DNA of 64,000 bases, taken from positions 45,889,218-45,953,217 of the forward strand of contig NC_063448.1 in assembly GCF_020379485.1 (NCBI RefSeq), in the 5' to 3' direction. Origin of the DNA: Brassica napus. Taxonomy: Eukaryota; Streptophyta; Magnoliopsida; Brassicales; Brassicaceae. Below the pieces are notes generated by a model. That model was not told the origin of the DNA. It saw only the letters and a program-made list of their open reading frames with translations, and ran no database searches. The position numbers and the translations under genes were made by a program. Of the stretch, positions 37,659 to 48,613 are shown piece by piece. Within the stretch, counting starts at the first letter, position 1. Every line of letters starts with the position of its first letter.

Positions 37659-40526
37659 TCTATAATAATAAAGCAGAGTTTAGTTTTCTCCCACCTTAGG
37701 CCTCCACATCATCGAGAAGGAGGGGGCAATTAAGGACACGTGTCCATCTTTTATTTCCGCAAGCCAGTTTTCTTGACTTCAATTTGGGTTATTTATGTTT
37801 CTGTAGAAATGACAAGGCTCAATCTCTCATTTGACCAAAAAAGCCCTAACATGTCTCCTTCACTTTGTTTGTTCGTTTCGATCTGAGGAACCCTGTCCGT
37901 TTCGATTCCTTTCCCCAGCTGAGAAATGTCAATCGTTATGGAATTGGAACCTCAATACCCACTAATCTGGTTATGGTCAAGAAAGGTGGAGCGTCGATGG
38001 GTAGTGATCTGGTCCTGGCTTGATGGAAAGGTACTGAGACATTTCCTTTTCTCAATTATCGATCCCTATATTGCTATCCCATTATCCCGTTCCTTTTTCT
38101 TTTCTTTTTTTGCGCAACTCCTTCCTTTTTCTATGATTATACTTCTTTCTCAGTGTTTATATTGTTGGTTTTGCTAGAGATTTCGATGTTCATGTTGTTG
38201 TGGAGCTCTATTTCTCTGAGCTTAAGGCTAGCCATTGTAGGAAGGTTGTGGTGACGAGGCTTCTTATGTTTTTGGAAACTTGAATTATTAAGAAATTCTG
38301 TTCTCGGAAGCTGGAAATAATAAGAGATTGGAGAGTTGATGGGCGTGGATCTGCTAATGGTCAATCGAAAGGTAATTATTCTTACTGTCTACTTCGATTT
38401 AAAAACCTGTGCACCTTCTGGATTATCCTTCTTACAAGTGTTCTTATATGGCCGCAGTCAACAAAGCAACATAGCTTCTGCTCAGGCTCTGAACCACCGA
38501 TACCATCGCTATGTACATCATGTACCTTATGGCCGTCACAACCCTTCGGTATTTGAACTGAAATACTGATGATATGGGTCAGATGTACGAGCTATACTTC
38601 GAGCTTACTATTCAGCTTCATGCAATTTGATGGGGTTAGTTCTTTCTTTTCTTTTGTGTGTATTCACATGCCGATCCTGAAGCTAGATTTAAATCTCTAG
38701 ATCAGATTTCAATTTCTATGTTTTAACTAAGAAAGTTCTATTTGGAAAAATTCATGATTTTGTAAATACCATGCTTCCTGAAATTTTGTTGCTATTTCGG
38801 TTTTTTCTTTCGGATTCTCAATGATGATTCATGAAGATTAAGCGTTGACTTCAAATATGTGTTTTTTGAATTGGTAATTATTGTGAAAACCTGTGGTCGG
38901 AACATGAATTTATGAATTTTGTTGCGTTCTATTAGCTCTTTGACTCGCTCTCTATAGCATCCCATAAATAATGAGATGATGTGTGTTTACGCTCCCCTCT
39001 GTTCTTGATGCTCTCTTTTTGATTCCCGATGGATAGTTCATCAAGATATATGTGCCTGATTTCATGTATATGTTTTTAGGATTGCAACATTTAGATTGCC
39101 ACTGATGGGAACATGAAATTATAATATTTTTAGTAGCGTTATATTAGCTCTTTGACTATACTTTTCAGATGCAATACTTACTGTTGTGCTCTCAGTGTGG
39201 AGAAGCAGACTCTTATTTCTCAAATCTGCTAAACTTTTTTCCCCGCGTACTCTACTATCAATTTGTTTTTCTTCTTAAACTTGATCAGCTTAGTTGATGA
39301 CAACCAACAATCTGTCTGGCCCTTTTATCTAGGATTGTTCGGCCTTGAATCTGCTTGCATCAAAAGCCTTTGACCTTCCTCATCCTACCAAGGGTCGATC
39401 ATCTTCGTAGGTATCTTATTTACGTGTTACTGCTCTCCGATGAGGCGATGACCATACAGCACACTGGAAACAAAAATACCAAGCCTCTAAATGTGTCCCC
39501 AAGTCTCACTACCGGCCTACCGTCTACAGATATAGCACGGTATTCAACTGTACTGCTCTCAACTCTCTTAATTTGTGCTTACAGTCATCTTTCATGGTTT
39601 TGATCTTTGGTTCTAGACTCAAGTCGGAGCGTCTTAGAGACCATGGAGAAGAAGGAACAAATGCAGTTTCTTATGAACCTGCTGCAGACAAGACAAGGCA
39701 CCAAGGAGAAACGCTTCGTTGAACCCCTTTTGATATGCAAGAGCCCGCACAATACTCACTCATTTCTGTTTTTAATGATTATTCCAATAGAGGAGAAACA
39801 ATTAACACAAAACGTGTTGGTTGTTTAGTCTTCATGCGAGATATTCATGTGAAATACTAGCTCCTCTTTCACTTTTTTGGTGCGACGAGTATGCTGTGAT
39901 TAAATTATTTGATTGTGTTGATTACTTGATTTTGTTGAGCATGAAATTTACTTGCATAATTGTAATATGATGCTTGATTTGTCGTGATTCCTTTTCTTTT
40001 CTGTAAGGTAGCCAATAGGAAAATTCAAAACCTCAATCTTTAAGACAATGACCACTGTCGGGCATGTAATATTTGTTACAAATTTTCCAACAATCAAGGT
40101 TGCACCAAAACAAGTCCAGGTGACCACAAATTTTGAAAACCAAAAACTAAATACCATTCATCTCTTTTTATTTTTATTATGTTTATTTTACTCCAAGTTA
40201 GATTGCAGCTTAGATTTTATCGGTCTTTAGACAAGGACCATGGCTGGATATATGCGAAGTAATTGTGTGAATTTATCAAATGATCTTATATAATAACTGA
40301 CCAATTTGGCTACTATATTTTCTAAACTAAATTATTTAAGTATTGAACAATTTCCAAAATATAAAAGTTAAAAACATCATATATGCTACCAATATAATAA
40401 AACAATATCACAAAATAACAAAAGAATCAAAAATAAATATAATTAATAACACAAATTATTCTATTAAATAATTTTAAATAATAACAATAATAGAAAACCC
40501 GGCGCGTAGCCCCGGCCAACCCCTAG
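37659..40526 (+). mobile_element. Helitron 1, non-autonomous, 2.87 kb
   Basis: The 5' end is A/TCTATAATAATAAAGC at 37659. The 3' end is CTAG at 40523-40526 followed by T, preceded by the GC-rich CCGGCGCGTAGCCCCGG. This fits Helitron rules: 5'-TC, 3'-CTRR, insertion between A and T, GC-rich terminal structure. The 5' region has the CCACATCATCG and ACACGTGTCC blocks common in Brassicaceae Helitrons. No Rep or helicase motif is present. A decayed RPA1-like fragment lies at 38200-38372. A second Helitron in opposite orientation ends 415 bp further on. Confidence 0.75.
38200..38372 (+). pseudogene. RPA1-like OB-fold fragment in Helitron 1
   Basis: Translation in two frames gives ELYFSELKASHCRKVVVTRL followed, after breaks, by GELMGVDLLMVNRK. 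These resemble the first OB-fold of replication protein A large-subunit-like genes carried by plant Helitrons (L-K-A-G-R-C ... RLLRFWEARN ... GGELMGVDMLL, from memory). The frame is interrupted by stops, so it is a relic. The following 38373-39850 contains other short open pieces that may be later exons, but I cannot assign them. Confidence 0.5.
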
Positions 40527-40940
40527 TCATTTAAAATAATAAAAAATAGGTAGAATTAATTATACTCAATCATAACTTTCCATTTACAAAGAAAATTTCC
40601 AACCATGTCGTAGAAAAGTTGGCAGACACCCTCATCAATTGTTTACATAATATAATCTATAAAAGTAGATTGCAAATTGATTGAGAATACAAAACACTTA
40701 CCTGATCACTTGAAAGTTGTTGTTATTTTTATTTGATATCTCAATCACATGGTAGATTGGACGCGATGTCATCACCTATTTCTGTAAATATTTTTTTTTT
40801 AATAAAGGACAGCTAATCTAATATATAACAAATTTGCAATAAAGGTAACTTTGATATTTTTAGACTTTTATTACTTTTGCATTGCTTAAATTTTTTATGT
40901 CACTTAATTTAAAAGCCAAAACTATGGAAATTATAAAATA
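40527..40940. other. AT-rich segment between two Helitrons
   Basis: 414 bp of AT-rich sequence lying between the 3' ends of the two Helitrons. No gene or repeat recognised. Confidence 0.55.
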
Positions 40941-43900
40941 CTAGATCTTTTTGTCCGCGCTACGCGTGGATTGTGTGTATTATAAAATTTTATAGTATTT
41001 TTATATTTGGAATTTTTACAGTATTTCTCTTATAAATCATAGAATGTAAAAGATAATAAAACAGATGATAACTTTAATTTTTTTCATTGCGATTTCTTGA
41101 ATTGAAGAACTTCACATTGTTCTTTATCATTTTGTCTCATATTAGTTTTTTGTAATTTTTTCTAATCAATTCATATTTAAAGTGGTGTTAATTATTAATC
41201 TGTACACTATTTTAATATATGAAAAATATTATTGTAATAGTATTTGAATTGTTTTTGATTCAAAACACTTGTAGTCATCAAATATTAAAATAAACACTAA
41301 CTTGATTTTTCTTTTGTTCCAAAATTGTTACTCCTCTTTAGCCCATAAAACAAACTGTTTTAATTTATTAGTTTGATTTATTTTTAATTAATTGTAACAC
41401 TAAAATTTTGAGAGTAAATATTCAGTTTTAGTTTGGGGATATAATTTAAGTTATCTTTTAGTTAACATGTTACTATTTATTTTATAACAATTTGGAGTAA
41501 TTTATTTCATATGTTTGTATATTATTTGAATTTCAAAAAATATCTGATGCACTAGCTTTTTGTGACAAATCAAATTAATGATTCCATTAGTTTTTTCACT
41601 AAATCAATTCCATGTAGTTAATAGTAACAGTAACAGCTTCGTCAAAGAAGAAGTGTACGTCATTTGATATAGGTGAATTTTGCAAGATTAAACTCGTAAC
41701 AACATGGAAATAAAGAGAAGATGGTCTATTTGTCAAAAAAAAAGAGAAGATGGTCTCTTTCAAGATTAAAGGTGTCAAATTGTTTGTGATTGTTTACAAA
41801 AATATATTATAAAAATAATGTTAAAAATATTAGAATATAAAACTTAAATAATGATAGAAATTCAAATTTCTAATATTATTAAACGAAACTTTAGTTTTAA
41901 TACTTATATTCAAATCTGTTTAATTTCCTATCTTATAATTTACAATACATAATTTAAAAATAAAAAAAAATTATAATACTATTATGACTAAAAACTAATA
42001 GGTCTATATGGCCCATCAATTTTTTTTGTTAACTTGATTTATGATAGATGATAATCTGGAAAAATTATCTGGTGCAGATATGCTATCATGTCCTATGTGA
42101 TCGAGAGAACAAAAAGCAAGATAAATGAATTATGTAAACTATTTATCGAGGCCCACCATTTGGTATTGTTGCTTACATCCATGATCTCATAAGCATGCGC
42201 TTGGTACCATTGCTTCTGCCTCTAAATTCGGTCATGCCATCCCTAAAAGAGATGACCCCCAGTCAAGACGATCACGTAAAACCCATTCATCTTAGTATTG
42301 GAAGCAGTATCATAGTTATACTTCACCATACCGTCAATTGGACGTTCCCAACTTGTATGTGATAACAAAAAGCTCAACATCAATTTGTTAATGAAGTTAT
42401 AACTGTAGTCTTCACCTATTCATCCACCTCTGCATTAGTCGTTCCCCATCTCCTTTGAAGTTGTCTGGTTGCACTTCCTTTTCTTGACTGTAAAGTAAAC
42501 AGTATCATAATGCACTTCCTTTAAGCTAAACAAATGTAGTATCATATACAGGCTTCAACTTTGCATAACAAAACACCGATATAAAATGTATGAATATGTT
42601 TTCAGCAAGATGTAATAAAGAAACCAATAGCAGGTTAAGTAAAGAAATCCATATATCATAGATTAACCAAACTCAGAGTAACCATCAACAATCAAAACTC
42701 TTCATTTCAAAGGCTGCAGAAAAATAATTTTGCATCCCATATATTTTCAGTATTCTGAATCGATAACTAAACAGATTGTAAGATAAAATATCTCTTTCTC
42801 CTTTCCATTTTTCATAAATGGCTGATTAGAAGCCCAATAAGCTCCTCCAGAAATCATATTTTTATTGCCTAGAAATAAAACCGAATCATTTACCTTGTTT
42901 TGCGGATCTTTCTCAAGTTCTATTAATAAAAAGTGGTCATTTCAATCTCAGACACATGTTCAAAGCCAAACCGGAACCCACCTGGCCGTTAGATTCCAGT
43001 AACCACACGACAAATAAGCTTGTTCCATCAGCCAATGCAAAGATTGTGTTTATCAAATGAAGTTTGTACCTTATTTTTTAATTCCTTCTCCGGCTCTCTC
43101 GTTCTCCCATCCGCCACTGCCCCAAGGATCATTATCTCCATTCTCATTTTCCAGTATCAAAATTTGGACATGTTCCAGTTGTTGGTGACCTCCAGATACT
43201 TGAAGCTAAATATATTGTGCTCTGAACCACACATTGTATATTTCTACCATTCTCGTTTACCTCCTGCTTCAATACAGTTTCGTAACAGTGTGTTAGAAGA
43301 CATGAAATAGGAATTTTATACTATAAAGGACTATGTAAATTGCAAATCATTAAAAAAATTACAACACGATAAGAAAATGCAAATGATTTACTGCAGCCTA
43401 CTCAGAGGTTCGACCTGCACTTGAAACATAGACATGACTGTCTTTAACATCACACCTCCACAATCATAACTTACAGTGATTTAAGAGTGAAGAGGAAGAA
43501 GAAAGATAATGGATGAACGTACCATTGTTCGTCCCTGAAGGAGGCTCTTAGACGATCATTGACTGATTAAACTATCCAGTTGGCAAAAAATGAAATGACA
43601 GACACAGGCAGAAGCCACACATGTCAGTTACGTCAGTAACATTGTAAGTAATATTATCCCCATTCGGTAACAATAGCTATGACATAATTTTATCCGCAAA
43701 TCTCGTGTAAAAGTGCACATTCTTGCCAATAGCTGTTCCAATCATGCGTTATGGCATCAATGAGGACACGAAACAAACAATTCAACTCTGTTAGTGATGA
43801 ATAATGTATACTGTTTGAAATAAATTCTGAGAGGTATACGGTTAGGAAATCAAAAGCATGATGAATGAGATATCGACACATACCTCTTCATCAATCATCA

Positions 43901-44498
43901 GCATCTCAAGCCCCATATATAAGGATGCCTCCTTTTCAAATTATTGCCAGCTTCCCATAAATGGATTCGCCTAAACAGCATCTTGGAATCTACGAGTCCT
44001 AGTGAAACCTGAGCAAAGAAAAATGGAGAAGGAGCTTGCGCGGTGGTGTTAGAAATGAATTTAAGGAACTGGGCAAGAGATTGTTGGGTTGAGGTATATA
44101 TATGGTGATGCGTTTCAACTGAGTGAGTAATGATGGTTTCTTGAAGATGCATAGATATCTTTGATTGAGAGGAGGGATGTGGAGAGGTACAAAGAGTCTT
44201 CACTTGATGAGTTATAATGGAGCATTGAAGTGCCATTGTTGTAGTCGTAGGAGTTACACCGGTGAAGTTGGGTAGACGAATAGATTTGGAGTCGCTGGAG
44301 ACGTCTGAGGTGAGTAGGCTAAGGAAAAGGAAGCTATAAGTTATACAATGGGCTGACTATTTTGATGGGTTTGGATGGTTTGAGACCCATCATCTAAACA
44401 TCTGCGATGACGTAGCAGTTTGATTGGTGGAAAATATTTTGTCCTATGTGGCACTCCTAAGAAACCTCAAAATTAGTTGCTTTATATAGTAGTGAAGA
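40941..44498 (-). mobile_element. Helitron 2, non-autonomous, 3.56 kb
   Basis: On the minus strand it starts A/TCTTCACTACTATATAAAG (5' TC at 44498) and ends CCACGCGTAGCGCGGACAAA then AGATCTAG, with T following (+ strand A at 40940). The 3' hairpin core CCACGCGTAGCGCGG is the classic Brassicaceae Helitron end. The 5' part has the GTGCCACATAGGAC and CTACGTCATC blocks. An RPA1-like fragment occurs near its 5' side (43890-43980, minus). No Rep/helicase is seen. It points tail-to-tail at Helitron 1. Confidence 0.75.
43885..43985 (-). pseudogene. RPA1-like OB-fold fragment in Helitron 2
   Basis: Minus-strand frames give RRIHLWEAGNNLKR and then, in a shifted frame, GLEMLMIDEE. This fits the RLLxFWEARNxxKGGxLMGxDMLLxDE block of Helitron-borne RPA1-like genes. 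A frameshift separates the parts, so it is non-functional. It lies in the 5' portion of the Helitron, as in Helitron 1. Confidence 0.5.
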
Positions 44499-45799
44499 TA
44501 TTAACATATACTTATGAACACTTATGAAAAATATTTTTGTGAAGAAACTATTATCGAAATAACAATTTCAAAACTGGTCTACAACTGTCAGTTAACCCAA
44601 TCTACCATATATAATAGTTTAAAAATGTAAATTCAGTAAAAACATAATAATCTACTGGACATAAAATAAGAATTACACCTCATATTAAAAATCCATATAT
44701 CCCGTAGAATATACATTCTACATTTAATTATATGTTCTAAAAGATGTCAGAAAAACTTATATTATCCACCGGTCTACCATTTACTAATATTTACATTCTA
44801 TAGTCATGTTTTTAACGTACAGATCCAAATATTAAAATTTTACTTATTCATGTGCTATTAGAAGTAACTTTTATCCATCATTACAAAAACTTCAAGCTTC
44901 ATTTATGATAAGCTCTAATCTTTCAACAAATGTTCTTAATAATCAGTTTGTTCATTCACATGAAACAAGGAGTATGTATCAATCTTTCAAGGGGACTGCA
45001 TCCAGTTTGATGACAACTCGAACGAGACCACATTTAATCAAACTGAGATAGAAGACTGGGTGACTCAATCTCTGCACGGTCACAAGAAATAAATGGATTC
45101 AAAAATTATCTTACAATAACAGTAGTTCTTCTATTGATTCAAGAACATTTGGTAGAGAAAGTGATCAAAAGTTTTCTCGACAACCCGATTCTGAAACAAC
45201 ATGACACAACTGTAGAGGTACCAATTCGTTCACATAGTCATTATCCATCTCTTCTTTGATCTCAAAAAGCCATCGCTGAATTTCCCATTGTCTCATGACT
45301 TTTGACAGAATAAAAGCTTCGAAGGATTATTGTAGAAGATCTCAAAGTTTCATCCGAAAAACTCAAATCAGTTTCCTCTTATGGATTTTAGCCGCTGATG
45401 TCGATAGAGCGGATTTTGATCTCAACACTGATTTTTCTCTCTACATATCTTTATATACATGGAAATGATATTTCTTTATCCGCACCACATATAAATATAG
45501 TGATAATCATTACAATAACCATGAAATTATTTACACTTTTCATACAATAAACATCACACAAACAAATGGTTTACATGGACATTTTTTAAAATAATTTTTT
45601 TTTAACACCTGAAGATTACTCATCATTCTCATTCTAGACCGAATAAATTATAAACTGGTATTTATCATACATGTATTGGTATATTATTATCTCAAATTAA
45701 AATGACGATTTATCTCAAATGAGAAAAAATAATCTTAGTATCATATATAAATAGTTTTTTCAAGAAGACAAAACTCATTTTTAGTAACGATCCAATGAT
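44499..45799. other. Intergenic region without recognised features
   Basis: AT-rich DNA. The part 44920-45420 is less AT-rich and may be a gene remnant (short open pieces on both strands), but I cannot name a family. No terminal repeats were found. Confidence 0.4.
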
Positions 45800-46229
45800 G
45801 TTGGAGGTCCTTTGTTTCATAATTTTTCTCTAAGTAAATTCCATCAACTCTAGCAATCCATGAACGTTTTTGACCACATCGAGGGTCACTGGCTCCTCTG
45901 TATGCACGCCATATTATTTGAGAATTTTCGACTTTATGTTCATATCATAAGAGACAGCGCCATACAATTCTTTTTTCTTGTATCTCGCTAAGAAAAATTT
46001 GATATTTATCATTAACTTTTACCTCGTGAAGATCATCAATTTCGTTTCTGTTGGGTGAGCAATTAACTTTGAGAATACTACCTGGATTGAGTTTATTTTG
46101 AAATTCTAAAGTGTTCATGGGGCATACCCCTAGACACTGTGGGAGATTCCGATTATCAATACTACACACAATACCTTCATTCAAACCAAAACACATAGCT
46201 ATTGCTAGCATAAATATAAGATAACTCAT
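45800..46229 (-). pseudogene. S-protein homolog (SPH, S1-like) pseudogene, copy 2
   Basis: ATG at 46229 opens a signal-peptide-like start (MSYLIFMLAIAMCFG) and runs 94 residues to TGA at 45945 (…EIQEKRIVWRCLL). The rest of the family domain continues in other frames: SYDMNIKSKI, then WRAYRGASDPRCGQ and RSWIARVDGIYLEKNY at about 45915-45810. These are the standard C-terminal blocks of plant S1-like self-incompatibility homologs. At least two frameshifts and a stop break it, so it is probably dead. A truncated 94-residue secreted peptide remains possible. A second, more decayed copy lies at 36740-37390. Confidence 0.75.
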
Positions 46230-46671
46230 TTTCTTTTACCTAAAATATTTGTTGGAGAGTGATGATTTAATAGACATTGGAGTGCAATATGTTTATCATT
46301 TTTTTAGTAAAAATGTTATAATATATAATGAAATTTTAAAAAGTAATAAACACATATATGAACCAATCAAATAGGTGGTCGAAAAGCATTTGAGATCGAG
46401 AAATCAGATGAATCAAATAAGATTAGGCCATAACGTTGACCCCAAAAAAAAAATTAACAAAAACTTTTTAAAAAACTAAAAATACACGTACAATATTTAA
46501 TCAAATTAATTTTCAAAGAAATTTTTCAATCCTTAATAGTAAAAAATAAAATTTTGACTTGACTGTACAGCACTATGTTTTGAGCATTTTAAATTATTTA
46601 ATATTTATAATATGTTTAACATTATTATTAAAATTAATATTTAATCTAAACTAGTTAGCTGCAATTTTAAT

Positions 46672-46817
46672 AATTGAATGATCATTATCACATAACAGTA
46701 CTTCTCATGCCGCATACAAGAATTTGTATAGAAAAATGGATTTAACTACACCAAACAATGTCATTAGAGTTGATAGAGACAAGGATAATGGACTTCATGT
46801 TTTTCATTTGACATAAA
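46672..46817. repeat. Repeat module X, copy 2
   Basis: This matches 36590-36737 with a handful of substitutions and small indels (GATCATTATCACATAACAG, CAATGTCATTAGAGTTGAT). It lies beyond the upstream side of the SPH pseudogene here, whereas copy 1 lies against its downstream side. Confidence 0.75.
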
Positions 46818-47651
46818 TCATTCTTACTGAAAATTAACACGAATGTTACATTGATTTGTCTTTTTATCACTTTTTAACACAAATTACATGTCAATGAAAT
46901 CAATGAAAGGTATTTAAACTGTATTAAAATTTATGCTCTTCATCTAAAATGAGGAGGTTTAAAATGTGGCAACAATAGTGAAAACTAGAATTCATGTCAC
47001 AATTAGACCATTTTCAATGCAATTCTATTTTATCTTTTATAGTTTTTATAATAGGTAATTCTATTGTAGAGTCATATCATTGGAGGAAAAATTAATATAT
47101 AATAAAATTACTCTATTTTATAGGAAAATATTAAAGAGAAAATAGGATTGTGTTGGAGATGACTCGGGATAAAAAGAATCTGTCATAATTTATGCTTTCA
47201 CCAATAAGAAGAAAATAAAGGCCCATGAGCTAGTTATTTGAGCCCAAACCAGCACTATCTGCTTTAAAGCGGATCCAATGAACCCCTAGCCAGTTCCATT
47301 TGGCATTAGTAGATTCTTTGTCTAAATACACACCAGAAGTTTTATGAAATATCGTTTGGGAAACATTGTGAAGGGAACATATCATCGAGAAGTGAGTAAG
47401 AAAATAAAAATATCAGCCGTAGGGCTTCACCACTCTTGGTCGCATTATCAATTATCGTATGTATAGTTTTGCGTGGTTAGAGAGAAGATAAGGAAACATA
47501 ACAACAAAGCTGTCACAAGTCTCTCTGTCTGTCTCTCTCAAAACCAGCCACACCACCTCGACCCCATCACTCACATGCCTTTCTCTATTATTCTTATAGT
47601 TCTTTGATTGTTTTATCTAACTTTTTATTTTTCCCTTCGACAAAATAGTTA
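46818..47651. other. Intergenic region holding a MITE
   Basis: AT-rich with one MITE (47005-47165, listed separately). No gene is seen. A CT-rich stretch (TCTCTCTGTCTGTCTCTCTC, near 47521) lies toward the end. Confidence 0.45.
47005..47165. mobile_element. MITE with ~26-bp terminal inverted repeats
   Basis: The left end AGACCATTTTCAATGCAATT and the complement of the right end AGTCATCTCCAACACAATCC pair with a few mismatches and both continue into CTATTTT. The interior is AT-rich and non-coding. The type is common in Brassicaceae. A target duplication was not clear. Confidence 0.6.
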
Positions 47652-47659
47652 TTTGATTG

Positions 47660-48328
47660 TAGGCCTAGGCAAAATAACCGGAACCGAAGAACCGAACCGG
47701 AACCGAACCGAAATACCCGAAACCGGAACCGAACTAATACCCTCAAATACCCGAACGGTTCCTATATTTTTATATCCGAAATAATCGAACCGAATCGGAA
47801 CCGAACCGAGAACCGAACGGGTACCCGAATATATAAAAATATTAATTATATATACATGTAACATCACTAAATATATATTTTTAATTTAAAATTCTATTAA
47901 AAGTATCTGAAAATAGTTGAGGATAACTAAATTATTATAAAGTATCCAAACTACCCGAAAGTATCTGAAATTATCCGGATAGTTTTATCCGAAATATCCA
48001 AAGTAATCCGAAATATCCAATTTTTTTTTTATCTAAATCATCCTAATTATTTGATATTTTATCCTGAATAACCGATATTTTATCCAAATTATCCGAACTA
48101 CCCGAACTATCCGAACCCGAACCGGATCCAAATGAGAACCGAACTTTTTCCGGATACTTTTCGGTTTCTACATTTACTATCCGAACCGAACCGAACCCGA
48201 AACTATCCGAACCGAACCGAACCGAAAATAAGTCAAGTACTAAATGGATCCTTTAGCCCCTATCCGAACTACCCAAAACCCGAAATATCCGAACCGAACC
48301 GAACCGATACCCGAAATGCCCAGGCCTA
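47660..48328. mobile_element. hAT-like MITE made of CCGAAC-type repeats
   Basis: The element starts TAGGCCTAGGC and ends GCCCAGGCCTA (imperfect inverted repeat). It is flanked by the 8-bp duplication TTTGATTG at 47652-47659 and 48329-48336, as expected for the hAT superfamily. Its 669-bp interior is a degenerate array of CCGAACCGAACC, CCCGAAATA and ATCCGAA words and has no gene. The right third reads mostly CCGAACCGAACC with the same polarity as the left. Confidence 0.75.
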
Positions 48329-48336
48329 TTTGATTG

Positions 48337-48613
48337 ATTGCATTTGCCCTCTTATAATTTGATTTTACCGAAAACATAGCTGAAAATTGTGAATCATAAT
48401 TTTTAAAATTAATTTGTGAAAACAATACGATTTTTTTCTTAACAAAATGACTACAACAACAACGACAAGGACATCAAAAGCAAAACTAATGTACAAAGAC
48501 AGAATGACAAATCCCATCCTATCACTCTTCTCTCTATCTGAATTTTCACTTAACTTCTGAGCCAATCACGTAACGCCGTGTCACAACCAAATCCGAACCC
48601 ACGTCAGCGTGAG
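48337..48613. other. Spacer and 3' region of the GPI-anchored protein gene
   Basis: No gene; should hold the 3' UTR and poly(A) signals of the gene starting at 48614 (minus strand). Confidence 0.5.
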
